64,000 nucleotides of DNA from WHSW01 sp033856255 (GTDB lineage: Bacteria > Actinomycetota > Thermoleophilia > Solirubrobacterales > 70-9), in contig JAWVFH010000016.1 of assembly GCA_033856255.1 (NCBI GenBank), positions 1 to 64,000 on the forward strand, in the 5' to 3' direction. A model generated the notes under the pieces. The model did not search any database, was not told where the DNA came from, and was given only the letters and a program-made list of their open reading frames with translations. The translations under genes were made by a program, and so were the position numbers. Of the stretch, positions 52,306-59,586 are shown piece after piece; positions within the stretch are counted from its first letter, which is position 1; each line of letters begins with the position of its first letter.

Positions 52306-53643
52306 ATGCGGGTCCTCTTCCTCAACCACGCCGCCGAGCTCGGCGGCGCGGAGCGCTCGCTGCTCGAGCTGATCGAGGGGCTTCCGCGCCAGGTGGAGGC
52401 GGAGGTGGCCTGTCCCGCCGGGGAGCTGGCGAGCCGGGCGGGCGAGCTCGGGATCCGCGTGCACGGACTGAGGCCGGCGCGCTCGCCCTACCGCCGCCGG
52501 GCCGGCGGCCTCGGCCTGCGGGTGGTCGGACCGCGCCTTCCCGGCGCGCTCGCCGCGATCGCCGCCACCGCCTGGCGGGTGAGCCGGCTGGCGAGGCGCG
52601 ACGGCTTCGCGCTCGTGCACGCGAACTCGCTGCGCGCCGGGGTGACGGCCGGCCTCGCCGCCCGCCTCGGGGGGCCGCCGGCGGTCGTCCACGCCCGCGA
52701 CGTCGTCCTCGGCCCGGACGCGCGCCTGGTCCTCGGGGCGATCCGCCGTACGGCGGCGGTCACGATCGCCAACTCGGCGGCGACTGCGCGGCGACTGCGC
52801 GCAGCCGGAATCGAGTCGGTGGTCGTGCCCGGCTTCGCCGATCCGGCCCGCTTCGACCCCGCCGACGTCCACCGCGATGAGGCCCGTGCGGAGCTCGGGC
52901 TCGCCGCCGGCGAGCTGGCGCTGGTCGTGGTCGGGCGGCTGGCGCCGGAGAAGGGACAGGCCGAGGCGCTGCGGGCGCTGGCGCTGCTCGGGCGGCCACG
53001 GGCGAGGCTGCTGGTCGCCGGCTCGCGCCGGTTCTCCGATCGCGCGAACGCCGCCGACGTCGAGGCATACGCGGATCGGCTCGTCCGGCTGGCGCGCGAG
53101 CTGGGGATCGCGGACCGCGTCTCTTTCCTGGGCGAGCGCGAGGACATGCCCCGGGTCCTCGCCGCGGCCGACGTCCTGCTCGCTCCCTCCCACGACGAGC
53201 CCTTCGGCCGCGCGGTCGCCGAGGGGATGGCGATGGGCCTGCCCGTGATCGCGGGCAACCGGGGCGGCCCGGCCGAGCTGATCGAAGATGAAGTCAGCGG
53301 CCTGCTCCGTGACCCGGAGCGACCTGAAATATGGGCGCCGGCGATCGCCCGCCTGGCCGACGATCCTGGCCTGCGTCGCCGCTTGGGCCTGCGCGCACAA
53401 GAGCGGATCGTCGGATCCTTCGACCGGGCCGCGCACGTGCGCGGCGTGATCGCGGCCTACGCGGTGGCGGGCTCGGCCTCGGACTCGGCCGGCGCGCCAT
53501 CGTCGGCGTCGGGCTCGGCCTCGGACTCGCCACCGTCGCCGGACGCTGCGAGATCGGCGAGGATCTCGCCTTCCCGGGTCCGCGAGGAATCGACCCGGAT
53601 CCCCGGGCCCATCGAGGTCGCGAGGGTGATCGAGAGCAGGTAG
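52306..53643 (+). CDS. Family 4 glycosyltransferase whose 3' end overlaps rplA
   Basis: 445 residues. N-terminal MRVLFLNHAAELGGAERSLL with the acceptor-side GGAE motif; donor site LLAPSHDEPFGRAVAEGMAM with EX7E-like spacing; GNRGGPAELIEDEVSGLL. The enzyme fold should end near residue 383 (HVRGVIAAYAV). The remaining 62 residues (SASDSAGAPSSASGSASDSP) are the antisense of rplA, a 187-bp convergent overlap. The extension is probably not part of the fold. It likely forms an operon with the GT2 upstream. Confidence 0.88.
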   Translation: MRVLFLNHAAELGGAERSLLELIEGLPRQVEAEVACPAGELASRAGELGIRVHGLRPARSPYRRRAGGLGLRVVGPRLPGALAAIAATAWRVSRLARRDGFALVHANSLRAGVTAGLAARLGGPPAVVHARDVVLGPDARLVLGAIRRTAAVTIANSAATARRLRAAGIESVVVPGFADPARFDPADVHRDEARAELGLAAGELALVVVGRLAPEKGQAEALRALALLGRPRARLLVAGSRRFSDRANAADVEAYADRLVRLARELGIADRVSFLGEREDMPRVLAAADVLLAPSHDEPFGRAVAEGMAMGLPVIAGNRGGPAELIEDEVSGLLRDPERPEIWAPAIARLADDPGLRRRLGLRAQERIVGSFDRAAHVRGVIAAYAVAGSASDSAGAPSSASGSASDSPPSPDAARSARISPSRVREESTRIPGPIEVARVIESR

Positions 53644-54269
53644 CGGCCCTTGGCCGCGGCCGGCTTCGCGCGCACGATCTCGTCGAGGATCGCGGCGTAG
53701 TTCTCGAGCAGGGCGCGCTCGTCGAAGCTCGTCTTGCCGATCGTCAGGTGGACGATCGCCTGGCGGTCGGTGCGGTACTCGACCTTGCCGGCCTTCGCCT
53801 CGCTGACCGCCTTGCCTACGTCGTCGGTGACGGTGCCGACCTTCGGGTTCGGCATCTTGCCCTGCGGGCCGAGCACGCGGCCGAGCTTCGAGACCACGGG
53901 CCCCATCAGCGCCGGGGTGGCGATCGCGACGTCGAAGTCAGTCCAGCCCTCCTCGACCCGGTCGGCGAGGTCCTTGGCGCCGACGAAGTCGGCGCCCGCC
54001 TCGGTCGCGGCGCGGGCCGCGTCACCCTCGGCGAAGACGGCGACGGTGATCGACTTGCCGAGCCCGTTGGGGAGCGCCAGCGTCCCCCGCAGCTGCTCCT
54101 CGGCGTGGCGGACGTTGACGCCAAGGCGGAGGTGAACCTCGACCGTCTCGTCGAATTTCGAGCCCGCGGTCCCCTTCACCAAGGCGATTGCTTCCGCCGG
54201 CGAGTAGGCGTGGGTGCGGTCGACCTTGGCGATCGCCTCGCGGTAGCGCTTGCCGCGCTTGTGCGCCAT
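53457..54269 (-). CDS. rplA: 50S ribosomal protein L1 with acidic C-terminal extension
   Basis: 270 residues from ATG at 54267-54269, which overlaps the rplK stop (TGATG). The L1 core (about 1-232) includes KFDETVEVHLRLGVNVRHAE and the signature GPQGKMPNPKVGTV; it ends TLATSMGPGIRVDSS. About 35 acidic residues follow (GGESEAEPDADDGAPAESEA), antisense to the neighbouring glycosyltransferase. L1 forms the mobile stalk that releases E-site tRNA and represses its own operon in many bacteria. The usual next gene, rplJ, is 14 kb away. Confidence 0.96.
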   Translation of the reverse strand: MAHKRGKRYREAIAKVDRTHAYSPAEAIALVKGTAGSKFDETVEVHLRLGVNVRHAEEQLRGTLALPNGLGKSITVAVFAEGDAARAATEAGADFVGAKDLADRVEEGWTDFDVAIATPALMGPVVSKLGRVLGPQGKMPNPKVGTVTDDVGKAVSEAKAGKVEYRTDRQAIVHLTIGKTSFDERALLENYAAILDEIVRAKPAAAKGRYLLSITLATSMGPGIRVDSSRTREGEILADLAASGDGGESEAEPDADDGAPAESEAEPATA

Positions 54270-54703
54270 CAGGCGTCGACCCCCTCGACCAGCACGCCCA
54301 TCGAGCGGGCGGTGCCGGCGATGATCTTCGAGGCGGCGTCGAGGTCGTTCGCGTTCAGGTCGGGCATCTTGCGCTCCGCGATCGCGCGGCACTGGGCGGC
54401 GGTCAGCGTGCCGACCTTCTCGCGGTTGGGCTCGCCCGAGCCCTTCTCGATCCCGAGCGCCTCGCGGATCAGCACCGCGGCGGGCGGCGTCTTGGTGATG
54501 AAGTCGAACGAGCGGTCCTCGTAGACGGTGATCTCGACCGGGATGATCGTCCCGGTGTCGGCCTGCGTGCGGGAGTTGAAGGCCTTGCAGAACTCCATGA
54601 TGTTGACCCCGTGCTGGCCCAGGGCGGGGCCGACCGGGGGCGCCGGGTTGGCGGCCCCGGCGGGGATCTGGAGCTTGATCAGGGTGAGTACTTTCTTTGC
54701 CAT
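54269..54703 (-). CDS. rplK: 50S ribosomal protein L11
   Basis: 144 residues: KVLTLIKLQIPAGAANPAPP, VGPALGQHGVNIMEFCKAFN and the C-terminal rRNA-binding domain ending AGTARSMGVLVEGVDA. L11 forms the GTPase-associated centre and is needed for RelA/Rel activation. Its ATG (54701-54703) is the complement of the ATG of the divergent TolB-like gene: both use the same CATG. A -10-like TATCCT lies 13 nt upstream, inside that gene. Confidence 0.97.
   Translation of the reverse strand: MAKKVLTLIKLQIPAGAANPAPPVGPALGQHGVNIMEFCKAFNSRTQADTGTIIPVEITVYEDRSFDFITKTPPAAVLIREALGIEKGSGEPNREKVGTLTAAQCRAIAERKMPDLNANDLDAASKIIAGTARSMGVLVEGVDA
54689..54694 (+). promoter_or_regulatory. Candidate -10 element of the TolB-like gene, inside rplK
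   Basis: TACTTT ends 7 nt before the plus-strand ATG at 54702. It lies within codons 4-5 of rplK. No Shine-Dalgarno is present, so the mRNA would be leaderless. Confidence 0.5.
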
Positions 54704-55958
54704 GGCGCGGCGGACGAGGATACAGAGGTGGGGTCCGGCCGCCGCCGCGATCGCCGCCGCGATCGCCTTCCCCGCCGCCGCCCAGGCCGCCTTTCCCGGG
54801 CCTGACGGCCGCATCTTCTTCAGCGCCGAGGCCCCTGGGTCCTCGACCGCCGACGTCTGGTCGGTGAACCCCGACGGGTCGGGGCTCGTCGACCTCACCG
54901 ACCTGGCGGGCGCCCCGGGCGAGGGCCACGACCCCTCGGTGGCGCCGAACGGGCTCGTCGCGTTCGCCGTCGGCACGGGAGCCGCGGGCGAGATCTGGGC
55001 GATGGGCTCCGACGGCTCGGCGCCGCGGCGGCTGACCGACGACGGCTTCGCCGACCGGATGCCCGCCGTCTCGCCGGACGGGCAGCGGATCGCGTTCGCC
55101 TCCGACCGCGGCGCGCCGACGGGGGCCGACCTGTGGACGATCGCGGTCGACGGCTCGGACCCGCGGCCGCTGCTGATCGGGCCCGGCGACGACCTCTCCC
55201 CTCAGTACGCGTCCGACGGGGAGCACGTGATCCTGGCGACCAGCGCCTCGGGCAACTTCGACGTCGCCTACGTGACGATCGCCGACGCGCCGCACGCGGC
55301 AGCGACCTCGATCACCTCCCGCAGCCCACTCGACGAGACCTCGCCGTCGATCCAGCCCGACCGAGTCCGCCTCGCCTACGCGCAGTCCGACCCGGCCAAT
55401 CCGGGCCCGAGCGACATCTTCACGGCCTACTCCAACGACGGCACCGACGAGTACCCGCTCGCGACCGACCCGGCGCACAGCGAGCGCTCCCCCGCCTTCT
55501 CACCCGACGGCACCGAGGTCGTCTACGCCACCGAGGCCGGGCTCGTGGTCGCCGCCGCCGGCGGCTCATCGCCCGGCCCGCTGGCGACCGGGCAGGCGAT
55601 CGCTCCGTCCGACCCCGACTGGGCGGTCGGCCAAGCCGTCGACCGCTCGCCTCCCGAGACGACGATCACGAAGGGGCCGAAGCCGGAGAGCAAGCGGACA
55701 ACGGCGAGGTTCCGGTTCAGCTCGAGCGAGCCGGGATCGAGCTTTCGCTGCCGGCTCGACGGCCGGCCGCTCAAGCCGTGCGAGTCGCCGCGCGAGTACC
55801 GACGACTCGACGTCGGCCGACACCGGTTCGCCGTCGAAGCCACCGACGCCGCCGGGAACCGTGACCCGTCGCCGGCGAAAGCGCGATTCAGGGTGTTGCG
55901 GGTACCGACTCGCGCAGCGGACGAGCCGCGTCGGCGGGGGCACCGGCTTTCGAGCTGA
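54702..55958 (+). CDS. Secreted TolB/PD40-type beta-propeller protein with PPETTI C-terminal domain
   Basis: 418 residues. Signal peptide about 1-32 (ARRTRIQRWGPAAAAIAAAI ... AQA). Six or so PD40 blades follow (GEIWAMGSDGSAPRRLTDDG; SPDGQRIAFASDR; FSPDGTEVVYATEAG). The C-terminal domain, about 317-402, reads PPETTITKGPKPESKRTTAR then FSSSEPGSSFRCRLDGRPLK with a Cys pair; it matches the tails of two delta-60 proteins. The start shares CATG with rplK on the other strand. The end overlaps the convergent glycosidase gene by 71 bp. Likely a surface or secreted binding protein. Confidence 0.85.
   Translation: MARRTRIQRWGPAAAAIAAAIAFPAAAQAAFPGPDGRIFFSAEAPGSSTADVWSVNPDGSGLVDLTDLAGAPGEGHDPSVAPNGLVAFAVGTGAAGEIWAMGSDGSAPRRLTDDGFADRMPAVSPDGQRIAFASDRGAPTGADLWTIAVDGSDPRPLLIGPGDDLSPQYASDGEHVILATSASGNFDVAYVTIADAPHAAATSITSRSPLDETSPSIQPDRVRLAYAQSDPANPGPSDIFTAYSNDGTDEYPLATDPAHSERSPAFSPDGTEVVYATEAGLVVAAAGGSSPGPLATGQAIAPSDPDWAVGQAVDRSPPETTITKGPKPESKRTTARFRFSSSEPGSSFRCRLDGRPLKPCESPREYRRLDVGRHRFAVEATDAAGNRDPSPAKARFRVLRVPTRAADEPRRRGHRLSS
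54717..54722 (-). promoter_or_regulatory. Candidate -10 element of rplK-rplA, inside the TolB-like gene
   Basis: TATCCT, preceded by TG (extended -10 form TGTATCCT), 13 nt before the rplK ATG on the minus strand. It overlaps codons 6-7 of the TolB-like gene. Confidence 0.5.
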
Positions 55959-57408
55959 CCTCTTCGATGGTGTCGATCTTGTGGCCTTGCGTCCAGGCGA
56001 GGCTGCTCTCCCCTCCGACGCGGGCTCGGAGCTTGGCCTTGCCGCGGAACGACAGATTCGCGGTGAAAACGTCCTGCGCTCCCACGTTTTCCTTGTCGAC
56101 CTTCCGCCAGCCCTTGCCCGTCTTGCGCTCGATCACCAGCTTGCCCGCCACAGGGGCCCTCCCCCAGGCGCGGACCTTGCTTCCGCTTCTGCGCTCGGTC
56201 ACGAACGGGAACCGGAACGCGGTCAGCGCCGGCTTCGGGTCGCCGTCGACGAAGTAGAGCCCCGTTCCGTCGACGCCGGCCTGGTCATGGGTGTCGCGAA
56301 TCCTCAGGTTGATCGCGACGCTCGCGCCGGCCTTCCAGTACAGGTAGAGGGCCTCCTCGATCCAGCGAGCGTGCTGTTGCAGCGGGATTGCGCCGTTATG
56401 CGGCGGGTCGCTGTTCCACCAGAACTCGGTCGCCCACAAGGGGTGCTTGCCGCCCGGTGTGATCGTGTTGTGGCGCTCGGCTGCCCGCAGGACCTTGGCA
56501 ACGTTTCCAAGGTCCGCGCTCGAGGCGTCGTCCGGATTGATCGCGCTCTGTCGCGGGCCGCCGGAGAGGTTGATCGGGTTATCGGCGAGCACGTCGAGCT
56601 TCGGCTTCTGCGAGCACTTGGTCGGCTTCAGCGCCTTGCGGCCGTGGAGGCAGAGCAGGTCCCGGTAGAAAGCCAGCGGCCGGGTCCGCCGGTCGCCTGG
56701 GGGGTCACCGTACGGAGCGAGGCCGCCGTTGACGATCGTGTTGTTCGGGCTCACGCCCTTGGCAGCGTCGTAGAAGGCGTTGAGCAGCTTCCGGTAGTGG
56801 TCGGCCGCGAACTCCTTTCCGTGCTCGTACTGGGGGGTCAGATTGACCCACAGGTTCGGCTCGGCCCAGACCTCCCACAGGTGCACCGACGGCAAGGTCC
56901 CCGCCAACACGTTCGCGGGGTCGATGAAGTTGCCCGCATAACGGGTCGTGACCGCCTTGGCGAAGCTCGAGAACTTCTCCGGGTCCGGCTTCCAGGTCCC
57001 GCGCGGGTACTTGTCCGGGTCGACCGCAGGCCGATTCGGCCCCTCGGCCCAAGCCGGCGTCCCGGTGACGACGATCATCACGTCGAGCCCATGAGCCGTC
57101 GCGTTGCGGACGCTGGCGTCCAGCGAGCCCCACGAGTAGCTCGGATCGGCCGGATTCGCGGGGTTGGCGGGCGGATCGGAAGACGCGATCTGGTCCCAGA
57201 ACGCGCCCAGGACGACCATGCCCGCACCCGCATCGACGGTGCGACCCAGCCATTGATCCTGGGTCGCCGGATCGCTGAACAGGTCGTCCGTGTACCCGGT
57301 GACGCCGAGCTCCAGGGGCCTCTCGGCGACGGCCGGAGATGCCGGCGCGAATACGGCCGCACAGGCGGTCAGCGCCAGGAGAAATGAGAGCTTTCGGGTC
57401 GTCGCCAT
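55888..57408 (-). CDS. Secreted glycoside hydrolase, clan GH-A-like TIM barrel (GH39/GH5 type)
   Basis: 506 residues. Signal peptide 1 to about 28 (LLALTACAAVFAPASPAVAE). TIM-barrel catalytic domain about 33-390. The acid/base is Glu183 in HLWEVWAEPN and the nucleophile candidate is Glu328 in PLWATEFWWN, at the ends of strands 4 and 7 as expected in clan GH-A. A small beta-rich C-terminal domain follows (about 395-480; RSGSKVRAWGRAPVAGKLVI). The substrate is not identifiable. It lies between nusG and rplK on the same strand and overlaps the convergent TolB-like gene by 71 bp. Confidence 0.85.
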   Translation of the reverse strand: MATTRKLSFLLALTACAAVFAPASPAVAERPLELGVTGYTDDLFSDPATQDQWLGRTVDAGAGMVVLGAFWDQIASSDPPANPANPADPSYSWGSLDASVRNATAHGLDVMIVVTGTPAWAEGPNRPAVDPDKYPRGTWKPDPEKFSSFAKAVTTRYAGNFIDPANVLAGTLPSVHLWEVWAEPNLWVNLTPQYEHGKEFAADHYRKLLNAFYDAAKGVSPNNTIVNGGLAPYGDPPGDRRTRPLAFYRDLLCLHGRKALKPTKCSQKPKLDVLADNPINLSGGPRQSAINPDDASSADLGNVAKVLRAAERHNTITPGGKHPLWATEFWWNSDPPHNGAIPLQQHARWIEEALYLYWKAGASVAINLRIRDTHDQAGVDGTGLYFVDGDPKPALTAFRFPFVTERRSGSKVRAWGRAPVAGKLVIERKTGKGWRKVDKENVGAQDVFTANLSFRGKAKLRARVGGESSLAWTQGHKIDTIEEVSSKAGAPADAARPLRESVPATP

Positions 57409-57493
57409 CGGCTTTGCATACGAGCGCCGTCGACGGAGGCTGACAACGCGTCGCGAGATCGAACACGCGCGGCGCCTGAACGATGCGCCGTGG

Positions 57494-58015
57494 TCAGATC
57501 TTCTTCACCTGGTCGTAGCCCACCTCGACCGGCGTCTCTCGCCCGAAGATGGAGACCAGGACCTTGAGCTTCGCCGCGTCCTCGTTGATCTCGGCGATCT
57601 CGCCCGAGAAGTCGGAGAGCGGGCCGGAGATCACCTTCACCGACTCGCCGACCTCGAACTGGGCGTGGGCACGCGGGCGCTCGGCCGTCTCGCGGTGCAG
57701 GAGGCGGTCCACCTCGGGCTGGGAGAGCGGGATCGGCTTGTTGCGCGAGCCGACGAAGCCGGTCACGCCCGGGGTGTTCTTGACCAGGTTCCAGGCGTCG
57801 TCGGTCATCTCCATGTTGACGAGCACGTAGCCGGGCATGGTCCGCTTGGAGACCATCTCGCGCTTGCCGTCCTTGAGCTCTGGGACGTCCTCGGTCGGGA
57901 CGACGACGTTGCGCACGCGGGCGCGCGCGGCCATCGTCTCGACCCGATGCTCGAGGTTGGCCTTGACCTTGTTCTCGTGCCCGGAGTAGGTGTTGATGAC
58001 GTACCAGCGGAACAT
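57494..58015 (-). CDS. nusG: Transcription termination/antitermination protein NusG
   Basis: 173 residues. The NGN domain (FRWYVINTYSGHENKVKANL; MPGYVLVNMEMTDDAWNLVK; TPGVTGFVG) is joined to a C-terminal KOW domain (GESVKVISGPLSDFSGEIAE). NusG binds RNA polymerase and links it to Rho or, via S10, to the ribosome. It lies 45 bp after secE. rplK normally follows directly but is here separated by the glycosidase and TolB-like genes. Confidence 0.97.
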   Translation of the reverse strand: MFRWYVINTYSGHENKVKANLEHRVETMAARARVRNVVVPTEDVPELKDGKREMVSKRTMPGYVLVNMEMTDDAWNLVKNTPGVTGFVGSRNKPIPLSQPEVDRLLHRETAERPRAHAQFEVGESVKVISGPLSDFSGEIAEINEDAAKLKVLVSIFGRETPVEVGYDQVKKI

Positions 58016-58060
58016 TCTTTGTTTCGGACTTTCGGTTAGGGGGTTGGGGACCGGCCGGCG

Positions 58061-58624
58061 CTAGAGGATGCGCTGCACGAGCCAGTTGAAGGCCGCATCG
58101 AGGACGCCGAGGTAGGCGGCCATGATGGTGATGAAGACGAGGGTGATCATCGAGGCCTGGATCAGGGTCTCGCGATCGGGCCACTGGACGCGCTTGAGCT
58201 CCGCCCAGCAGGAGATGAAGAAGCCGATCACCCCGCCGCGCTGGCGCTTCTCGGCCGGCGCCGCGACCTTCGGCGCCCGGCGGCGCTCGGACTCCTTCGC
58301 CTTCGCCTTGCGCTCCTTCTCGGCCTGGCGCTGGGCGCGGCGGCCGATCTTGTCGGCGGCCGCCGCCTCGGGTTCGGCTGCGGGCACGCCCACGTCGGCG
58401 CGCGACGGCGCCGGTGCCGGGGGCGCCTCCGCACCGACCTTGCCGGTCAGCTCCTCGAGCGGGACGCCGCGCTCGGCGAGCTCGGCCTCGAGCTCGTAGC
58501 CCGTCTCGCCGACCTGGGTGTCGTGCTGGGCGTGCGACTCCTCGGTGAGGTCGGCGTCCGTGCGGCCCTGCTGCTGAGCGCGGCGGCGCTGCTCGGCCTT
58601 TCGCTGTGCTCGCGTCTTCGCCAC
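58061..58624 (-). CDS. secE: Preprotein translocase subunit SecE with long N-terminal extension
   Basis: 187 residues. The SecE core is the C-terminal 55 (GFFISCWAELKRVQWPDRET then a single membrane helix SMITLVFITIMAAYLGVL). Residues 1-130 are a charged, low-complexity cytoplasmic segment, basic at both ends and acidic in the middle (EKERKAKAKESERRRAPKVA). Start GTG at 58622-58624, 9 bp after rpmG. A shorter start cannot be excluded, but none with a clear SD is seen. It clamps the SecY channel. Confidence 0.92.
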   Translation of the reverse strand: MAKTRAQRKAEQRRRAQQQGRTDADLTEESHAQHDTQVGETGYELEAELAERGVPLEELTGKVGAEAPPAPAPSRADVGVPAAEPEAAAADKIGRRAQRQAEKERKAKAKESERRRAPKVAAPAEKRQRGGVIGFFISCWAELKRVQWPDRETLIQASMITLVFITIMAAYLGVLDAAFNWLVQRIL

Positions 58625-58633
58625 GGCAACCGG

Positions 58634-58798
58634 CTAGCGGGTTTCCTTGTGCGCGGTGTGATGGCCGCACCAGCGGCAGTACTTGCGCATCTCAATCCGG
58701 TCCGGCGTGTTTCGCCGCGACTTGTTGGTCTGATAGTTGCGCCGCTTGCAGTCCTCACAGGCGAGGGTTACGGCGATTCGAACGTCTCCACGAGCCAT
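58634..58798 (-). CDS. rpmG: 50S ribosomal protein L33, zinc-binding form
   Basis: 54 residues opening ARGDVRIAVTLACEDCKRRN and ending AHKETR. Zinc ligands Cys14-x2-Cys17 and Cys41-x2-Cys44 are intact, so it is the C+ paralogue. The ATG has AGGAG 9 nt upstream. Order rpmG-secE-nusG is conserved across bacteria. No tRNA-Trp gene was found beside it. The leader contains a GGACC-GGCCTC-GGTCC hairpin (58826-58841). Confidence 0.96.
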   Translation of the reverse strand: MARGDVRIAVTLACEDCKRRNYQTNKSRRNTPDRIEMRKYCRWCGHHTAHKETR

Positions 58799-58847
58799 CT
58801 CGTGCTCTCCTGATCACTCGGTGCCGGACCGGCCTCGGTCCCGACAG

Positions 58848-58887
58848 AAAAAAAGACCTCCGCCGCACCCACTCAGCAGGGCAAGGC
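58848..58887 (-). terminator. Possible terminator after the sigma factor gene
   Basis: A run of seven T on the minus strand (58848-58854) follows an interrupted inverted repeat, GCC...CCC with GGG...GGC (58862-58887). The stem has internal mismatches, so strength is uncertain. It lies about 55 bp past the sigma gene stop and before rpmG. Confidence 0.4.
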
Positions 58888-58941
58888 ACGAGGACCGCGC
58901 AAGGATAGCGCTCATCCGCTCCTCACTCCCCCTCGTGGTGG

Positions 58942-59451
58942 TCATTGGCGGATGGGTTCGCGGTCCAGCGCTTCTCGCAGCTTTCGCAGGGCCCGCGAGA
59001 GGATCTGCTGCACGTTGGCGAGGGTCAGGTCGAGCATCTCGGCGATCTCGGGGCCGCGCAGGTCGCCGCCAAACCGCAGCGCGATCAAGGTTCTCTCGCG
59101 TTCGCTGAGCCGCTGGAGCGCGAGAGCGAGCTCGGGCTCGACCCCCAGCTGAGCGTCCGCTCCCACCGCCGTCGGAAGGTCCGACTCGTCCACCCCACCG
59201 TCCGAGAGGCTGGACTGTTGGGCGCTGCGGTCGCTTCGCGTGTGATCGATCAACGCATTACGAGCGATCGCGAGCAGCCATGTGGCGGCCGACGCCCGGC
59301 TCTCGTCGAACCGATCCCAAGCCTTGTACGCGCGCTCGAAAGTGATCTGGGTCAGGTCCTCGGCATCGGCCTGGTTGCGTACCCGGTACGCGAGGAAACC
59401 GTAGATCCGCCAGATGTGTTCTTCGTAGATGTCGATGAAGTCGGAAGCCAC
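58942..59451 (-). CDS. ECF-type RNA polymerase sigma factor
   Basis: About 169 residues from GTG at 59449-59451, with GGGGAG 7 nt upstream; an ATG at 59508 adds 19 non-conserved residues. Region 2: FIDIYEEHIWRIYGFLAYRV then NQADAEDLTQITFERAYKAW. Region 4: LQRLSERERTLIALRFGGDL then EIAEMLDLTLANVQQILSRA. No regions 1 or 3, so it belongs to the extracytoplasmic-function group. No anti-sigma gene adjoins directly. The upstream co-oriented neighbour is a Gly-rich anchored surface protein, a possible target or sensor. Confidence 0.9.
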   Translation of the reverse strand: MASDFIDIYEEHIWRIYGFLAYRVRNQADAEDLTQITFERAYKAWDRFDESRASAATWLLAIARNALIDHTRSDRSAQQSSLSDGGVDESDLPTAVGADAQLGVEPELALALQRLSERERTLIALRFGGDLRGPEIAEMLDLTLANVQQILSRALRKLREALDREPIRQ

Positions 59452-59586
59452 CGCCGCGCTCCCCGCCGGGGTCGATATCCGCGACGAGCGAACGGTCGCG
59501 AACGCCATGACCGAATCGGTCCCGAGAACCCTCCCTTTCCCAGCTGAAGAGCGTACCGGCTTAACCGAAGCGACGGGGCGCGTGCG

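Noticed and set aside
57369..58670. 433-codon frame over nusG and secE
   Set aside because: Out of frame with nusG and secE, which are both recognisable at the correct length.
58799..58941. tRNA-Trp, often found near secE
   Set aside because: No cloverleaf or CCA-anticodon pattern was seen; only hairpins and a T-tract.
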